From an uncultured Clostridia bacterium (GTDB lineage: Bacteria > Bacillota > Clostridia > Oscillospirales > Acutalibacteraceae), in assembly GCA_945788455.1 (NCBI GenBank), contig CALZMC010000019.1:1-7775 (forward strand): a stretch of 7,775 nucleotides of DNA, read 5' to 3'. This document shows positions 6,021-7,775 of the stretch, one piece after another (within the stretch, counting starts at the first letter, position 1; the number at the start of each line of letters is the position of its first letter). Below the pieces are notes generated by a model. It was given only the letters and a program-made list of their open reading frames with translations. It ran no database searches and had not been told where the DNA came from. Made by a program: the position numbers and the translations under genes.

Positions 6021-7418
6021 ATGAGAGATAATACAAAGGTTTTTGAGGATTACAGTGTAAAAAAAGCAGTTGCCACTATGGCTATTCCGAGTATGCTCGG
6101 TATGCTTATTAATATAGTATATAATCTTGCCGACACATTTTTTGTCGGTCAAACGGGCGACAGTAATCAGGTAGCTGCCGTATCGGTATCAATGCCGTTG
6201 TTTTTGATTTTTCTTGCGATAGGAAATCTTTTCGGTGTTGGCGGATGCGCGTTTGTCAGCCGTTCACTCGGCGAGGGCAGACAGGACAGAGTAAAAAAGA
6301 TTAGTAGCTTTTGTATCTACACAGGCATTATCGCAGGCGTGATTATGAGCGTTATCTATATGATTTTTAACAGACCTCTGCTGTATTTAGTCGGCGCGAG
6401 CGACAACACTATTGATTTTGCGATTGATTATCTAAAGTGGTGCGCAATCGGTGCACCGTTCGTTGTTACTGCCATCACAGTCGGCAATCTTGTTCGCGGC
6501 GAGGGCGGTGCAAAAACATCAATGTTTGGTATGGTATTAGGTCAGGTTGTTAATATTATACTTGACCCGATATTTATTCTTCACAGCAAAGATAAGGTTT
6601 TCGGTATCGCCTTGCCGTTCGGCCTTGGACTTGGCGTGGCGGGTGCCGCTATTGCGACAGTTATCGGAAATGTCTGCTCTGTTTTGTTCTTTCTCATTTA
6701 TTTTCTAAAGGGCAAGAGTATTTTGAGCATAACTCCTGCAAGATATACGATAGGCAAGGGTATCGCTCGCGGAGTTATCGGTGTCGGTATGCCTGCGTGC
6801 TTGAATAATCTTTTGATGACGCTTTCTAATATTATTGTAAATATTGTTCTTGTAAAGTACGGCGACAGCGCAGTTGCAGCTATGGGAATTGCAATGAAGG
6901 CAAATCTGCTCGTAGTTATGCTCCAGATAGGCTTGGCGCAGGGCGTTCAACCGCTTATCGGCTATTGCTACGGCGCAAAGAATTATAAGCGAATGCGAAA
7001 ATGTATGAGCTTTAGCATTATGTGTAATGTTATTATAGGTATCTCGATGACGGTGTTCTATATCTTGTTTAGAAAAACGGTTATCAATATGTTTATTGAT
7101 GACGCAGTTGTAGTCCAGCTTGGTGTAAAAATGCTTACTGCGATTATGAGCAGCGGTCCTATTATCGGCATTATGTTTGTTTTGAACTTTGCATTTCAGG
7201 GCATGGGAAAAGGTGGAAACAGCCTTGTTCTCTCGGTAGGCAGACAGGGATTTATTTATATTCCTCTGCTGTTTATCCTAAATAGATTTGTCGGACTTGA
7301 GGGCATTATTTGGTCACAGCCTATCGCCGATGTTGTGTGCGTTATCGTGGCTTGCGTGATGTTTGCGTATGTAAATAAAGGGTTAAAGCAAGAGCAACAA
7401 AATCTTAACTCAAAATAA
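6021..7418 (+). CDS. MATE-family cation-coupled efflux transporter (MepA-like)
   Basis: 465 aa, typical length, predicted 12 transmembrane helices in two pseudo-symmetric six-helix bundles (roughly 18-230 and 245-455). Family features: LADTFFVGQ (36-44) with the conserved Asp38 in helix 1, GVGGCAFVSRSLGEG (72-86), VRGEGGAKTSMFG (158-170), LDPIFI (181-186), GVAGAAIAT (205-213), and in the second half GMPACLNN (256-263) and GLAQGVQPLIGYCYGA (304-319). These resemble the MepA-like branch, which exports drugs or metabolites using a Na+ or H+ gradient; substrate and coupling ion are not readable here. The ATG is preceded by GAGGT (6012-6016), which overlaps the rsmA stop TGA, so expression is probably cotranscriptional with rsmA and translationally linked. 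A hairpin follows 6 nt after the stop. Pairing with rsmA is not an obvious functional partnership. Confidence 0.95.
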   Translation: MRDNTKVFEDYSVKKAVATMAIPSMLGMLINIVYNLADTFFVGQTGDSNQVAAVSVSMPLFLIFLAIGNLFGVGGCAFVSRSLGEGRQDRVKKISSFCIYTGIIAGVIMSVIYMIFNRPLLYLVGASDNTIDFAIDYLKWCAIGAPFVVTAITVGNLVRGEGGAKTSMFGMVLGQVVNIILDPIFILHSKDKVFGIALPFGLGLGVAGAAIATVIGNVCSVLFFLIYFLKGKSILSITPARYTIGKGIARGVIGVGMPACLNNLLMTLSNIIVNIVLVKYGDSAVAAMGIAMKANLLVVMLQIGLAQGVQPLIGYCYGAKNYKRMRKCMSFSIMCNVIIGISMTVFYILFRKTVINMFIDDAVVVQLGVKMLTAIMSSGPIIGIMFVLNFAFQGMGKGGNSLVLSVGRQGFIYIPLLFILNRFVGLEGIIWSQPIADVVCVIVACVMFAYVNKGLKQEQQNLNSK

Positions 7419-7424
7419 TAAAAC

Positions 7425-7456
7425 AAGGCTCTCTTTACAATGAGAGCCTTTGTCGT
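7425..7456 (+). terminator. Hairpin terminator after the MATE gene
   Basis: Perfect 9-bp stem AAGGCTCTC (7425-7433) with GAGAGCCTT (7442-7450), 8-nt loop. The downstream tract TTTGTCGTTT is only moderately U-rich, so efficiency may be incomplete. It begins 6 nt after the stop codon of the MATE gene, which fits an operon end. Confidence 0.75.
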
Positions 7457-7495
7457 TTGAAAAATGCAGTTTTTAAATAATCTAATTTTAAATTA

Positions 7496-7522
7496 TTGTG
7501 GAGGTGGATATTATCCGGTTGT
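7496..7522 (+). repeat. Degenerate copy of the GTAGGGG-type palindromic repeat
   Basis: Contains the palindrome GGATATTATCC (7506-7516). Aligned to the reverse complement of the unit at 7671-7699, it keeps ATTGT and the whole GGATATTATCCG core, with a handful of mismatches where the other copy has the GGGGCGG and CGCCCG arms. It has lost most of its stem, so it looks like an old copy. It touches the left arm of the long hairpin. Confidence 0.5.
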
Positions 7523-7576
7523 GGTACCCAAAATTTTATTCATTGATAAATCAATTCTAAAATTTTGACCACAGCC
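7517..7576. repeat. Long imperfect inverted repeat (60-nt hairpin)
   Basis: Left arm GGTTGTGGT (7517-7525) pairs with ACCACAGCC (7568-7576) with one G-U. After a 3-nt bulge, CAAAATTTTA (7529-7538) pairs with TAAAATTTTG (7558-7567). After a small internal loop, ATTGAT (7542-7547) pairs with ATCAAT (7550-7555) around an AA loop. About 25 bp are paired in total. It could be a miniature repeat element, a structured RNA or a secondary terminator (TTCTTTTT follows at 7580-7587 on the plus strand). Function unknown. Confidence 0.7.
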
Positions 7577-7597
7577 AATTCTTTTTGCTCCTTTCAT

Positions 7598-7617
7598 CTC
7601 GCACTGCGAGCAGTCGC
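7598..7617. repeat. Three overlapping, mutually exclusive small palindromes
   Basis: CTCGC-ACT-GCGAG (7598-7610), ACTGC-GA-GCAGT (7603-7614) and GCGA-GCAG-TCGC (7606-7617) overlap within 20 bases. Only one could form at a time. The segment abuts the repeat unit at 7621. Confidence 0.6.
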
Positions 7618-7620
7618 AAA

Positions 7621-7637
7621 CGAATCCCCTACAATAT
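7621..7637 (-). repeat. Partial GTAGGGG-type repeat unit
   Basis: On the minus strand reads ATATTGTAGGGG then ATTCG. The 12-mer CCCCTACAATAT (plus strand 7626-7637) is identical to that at 7688-7699 in the full unit, but the expected GC-rich stem is absent. Confidence 0.6.
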
Positions 7638-7670
7638 ATTATAACAATAATATTAATGAAACAATTAAAA

Positions 7671-7699
7671 CGGGCGGATAATATCCGCCCCTACAATAT
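7671..7699 (-). repeat. Full GTAGGGG-type palindromic repeat unit
   Basis: Perfect 9-bp inverted repeat GGGCGGATA (7672-7680) with TATCCGCCC (7682-7690) around a single base, flanked by CTACAATAT. On the minus strand it reads ATTGTAGGGGCGGAT followed by ATTATCCGCCCG. The shape, with a TAGGGG flank and GC-rich arms, is like the REP-type intergenic repeats I know from Clostridia genomes; that link is from memory, not a search. Confidence 0.75.
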
Positions 7700-7719
7700 T
7701 ATGCATTAACCAAATTCCA

Positions 7720-7742
7720 TAGGGGCGAATACCATTCGCCCG
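7720..7742 (+). repeat. GTAGGGG-type palindromic repeat unit, opposite orientation
   Basis: TAGGGGCGAAT then ACC then ATTCGCCCG: an 8-bp stem (7723-7730 with 7734-7741) around a 3-nt loop. Same arm pattern as the unit at 7671-7699 but on the plus strand. The arm has changed (CGAAT for CGGATA) with matching changes on the other side, so the pairing is conserved while the sequence is not. Confidence 0.7.
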
Positions 7743-7775
7743 CATGTATTGTTTAAAATAATATTATGTGTCAGC

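Larger units (their letters stand above)
7457..7775. other. Gene-free, palindrome-rich intergenic stretch
   Basis: No open frame with a usable start and ribosome binding site is seen on either strand. The stretch holds a long hairpin (7517-7576), nested short palindromes (7598-7617) and several related GTAGGGG-type repeat units (about 7496-7522, 7621-7637, 7671-7699, 7720-7742), described separately. No promoter can be named with confidence. Confidence 0.75.

Noticed and set aside
7511..7597. A 28-codon minus-strand frame (ATG at 7597, stop TAA 7513-7511), which is open further upstream to a stop at about 7693 with several Cys codons (CDCSQCE).
   Set aside because: No Shine-Dalgarno precedes the ATG, no other start lies in frame upstream, and the frame runs entirely through inverted repeats. 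It is most likely a translated intergenic repeat.
7621..7742. A CRISPR array, because similar short palindromic units recur.
   Set aside because: The units are in both orientations, differ in sequence and length, and have irregular spacing; no cas genes are present.

Overview
The window looks like chromosomal DNA from a low-to-moderate GC Gram-positive, most likely a gut-type Clostridia member (Oscillospiraceae/Ruminococcus-like). The evidence is AAGGAG-type Shine-Dalgarno sites, sigma-A promoters with 17-bp spacers, frequent TTG start codons, a sortase-type SPSTG surface anchor, and GTAGGGG-type palindromic repeats at the right end. The assignment rests on sequence character and family resemblance only.

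Layout. The genes form two divergent blocks around an intergenic region at about 5010-5164. Reading leftwards (minus strand) is a three-gene operon: a MarR-family regulator (4548-5009) and the two halves of a heterodimeric ABC exporter (2810-4555 and 954-2810). The genes are translationally coupled by an 8-nt and a 1-nt overlap. A small wall-anchored surface protein (251-772) follows with its own extended -10 promoter and ends at a strong hairpin terminator. Immediately past that terminator a TTG-started, asparagine-rich protein (1-182) begins and runs off the window. Reading rightwards (plus strand) are rsmA/ksgA (5165-6013), the 16S rRNA dimethyladenosine transferase, and a MATE-family efflux transporter (6021-7418), 7 nt apart and probably cotranscribed. 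They end at a hairpin at 7425-7450. The last 325 bases hold no convincing gene but are dense in palindromes: a 60-nt long hairpin and at least three related GTAGGGG-type repeat units plus one degenerate one.

How it works together. The MarR protein probably represses its own operon from two tandem dyads placed just downstream of its -10 box, and releases the ABC exporter when it binds a ligand. The exporter shows a clear split between one degenerate and one competent ATP site, as in BmrCD and TM287/288. The MATE transporter beside it makes this a two-system efflux neighbourhood, although no sequence evidence shows that the two are co-regulated. I found no wholly new system. The items most worth a second look are the operator pair, the asymmetric ABC ATPase pair, the terminator or attenuator in front of the Asn-rich gene, the SPSTG-anchored protein, and the repeat cluster at the right end.
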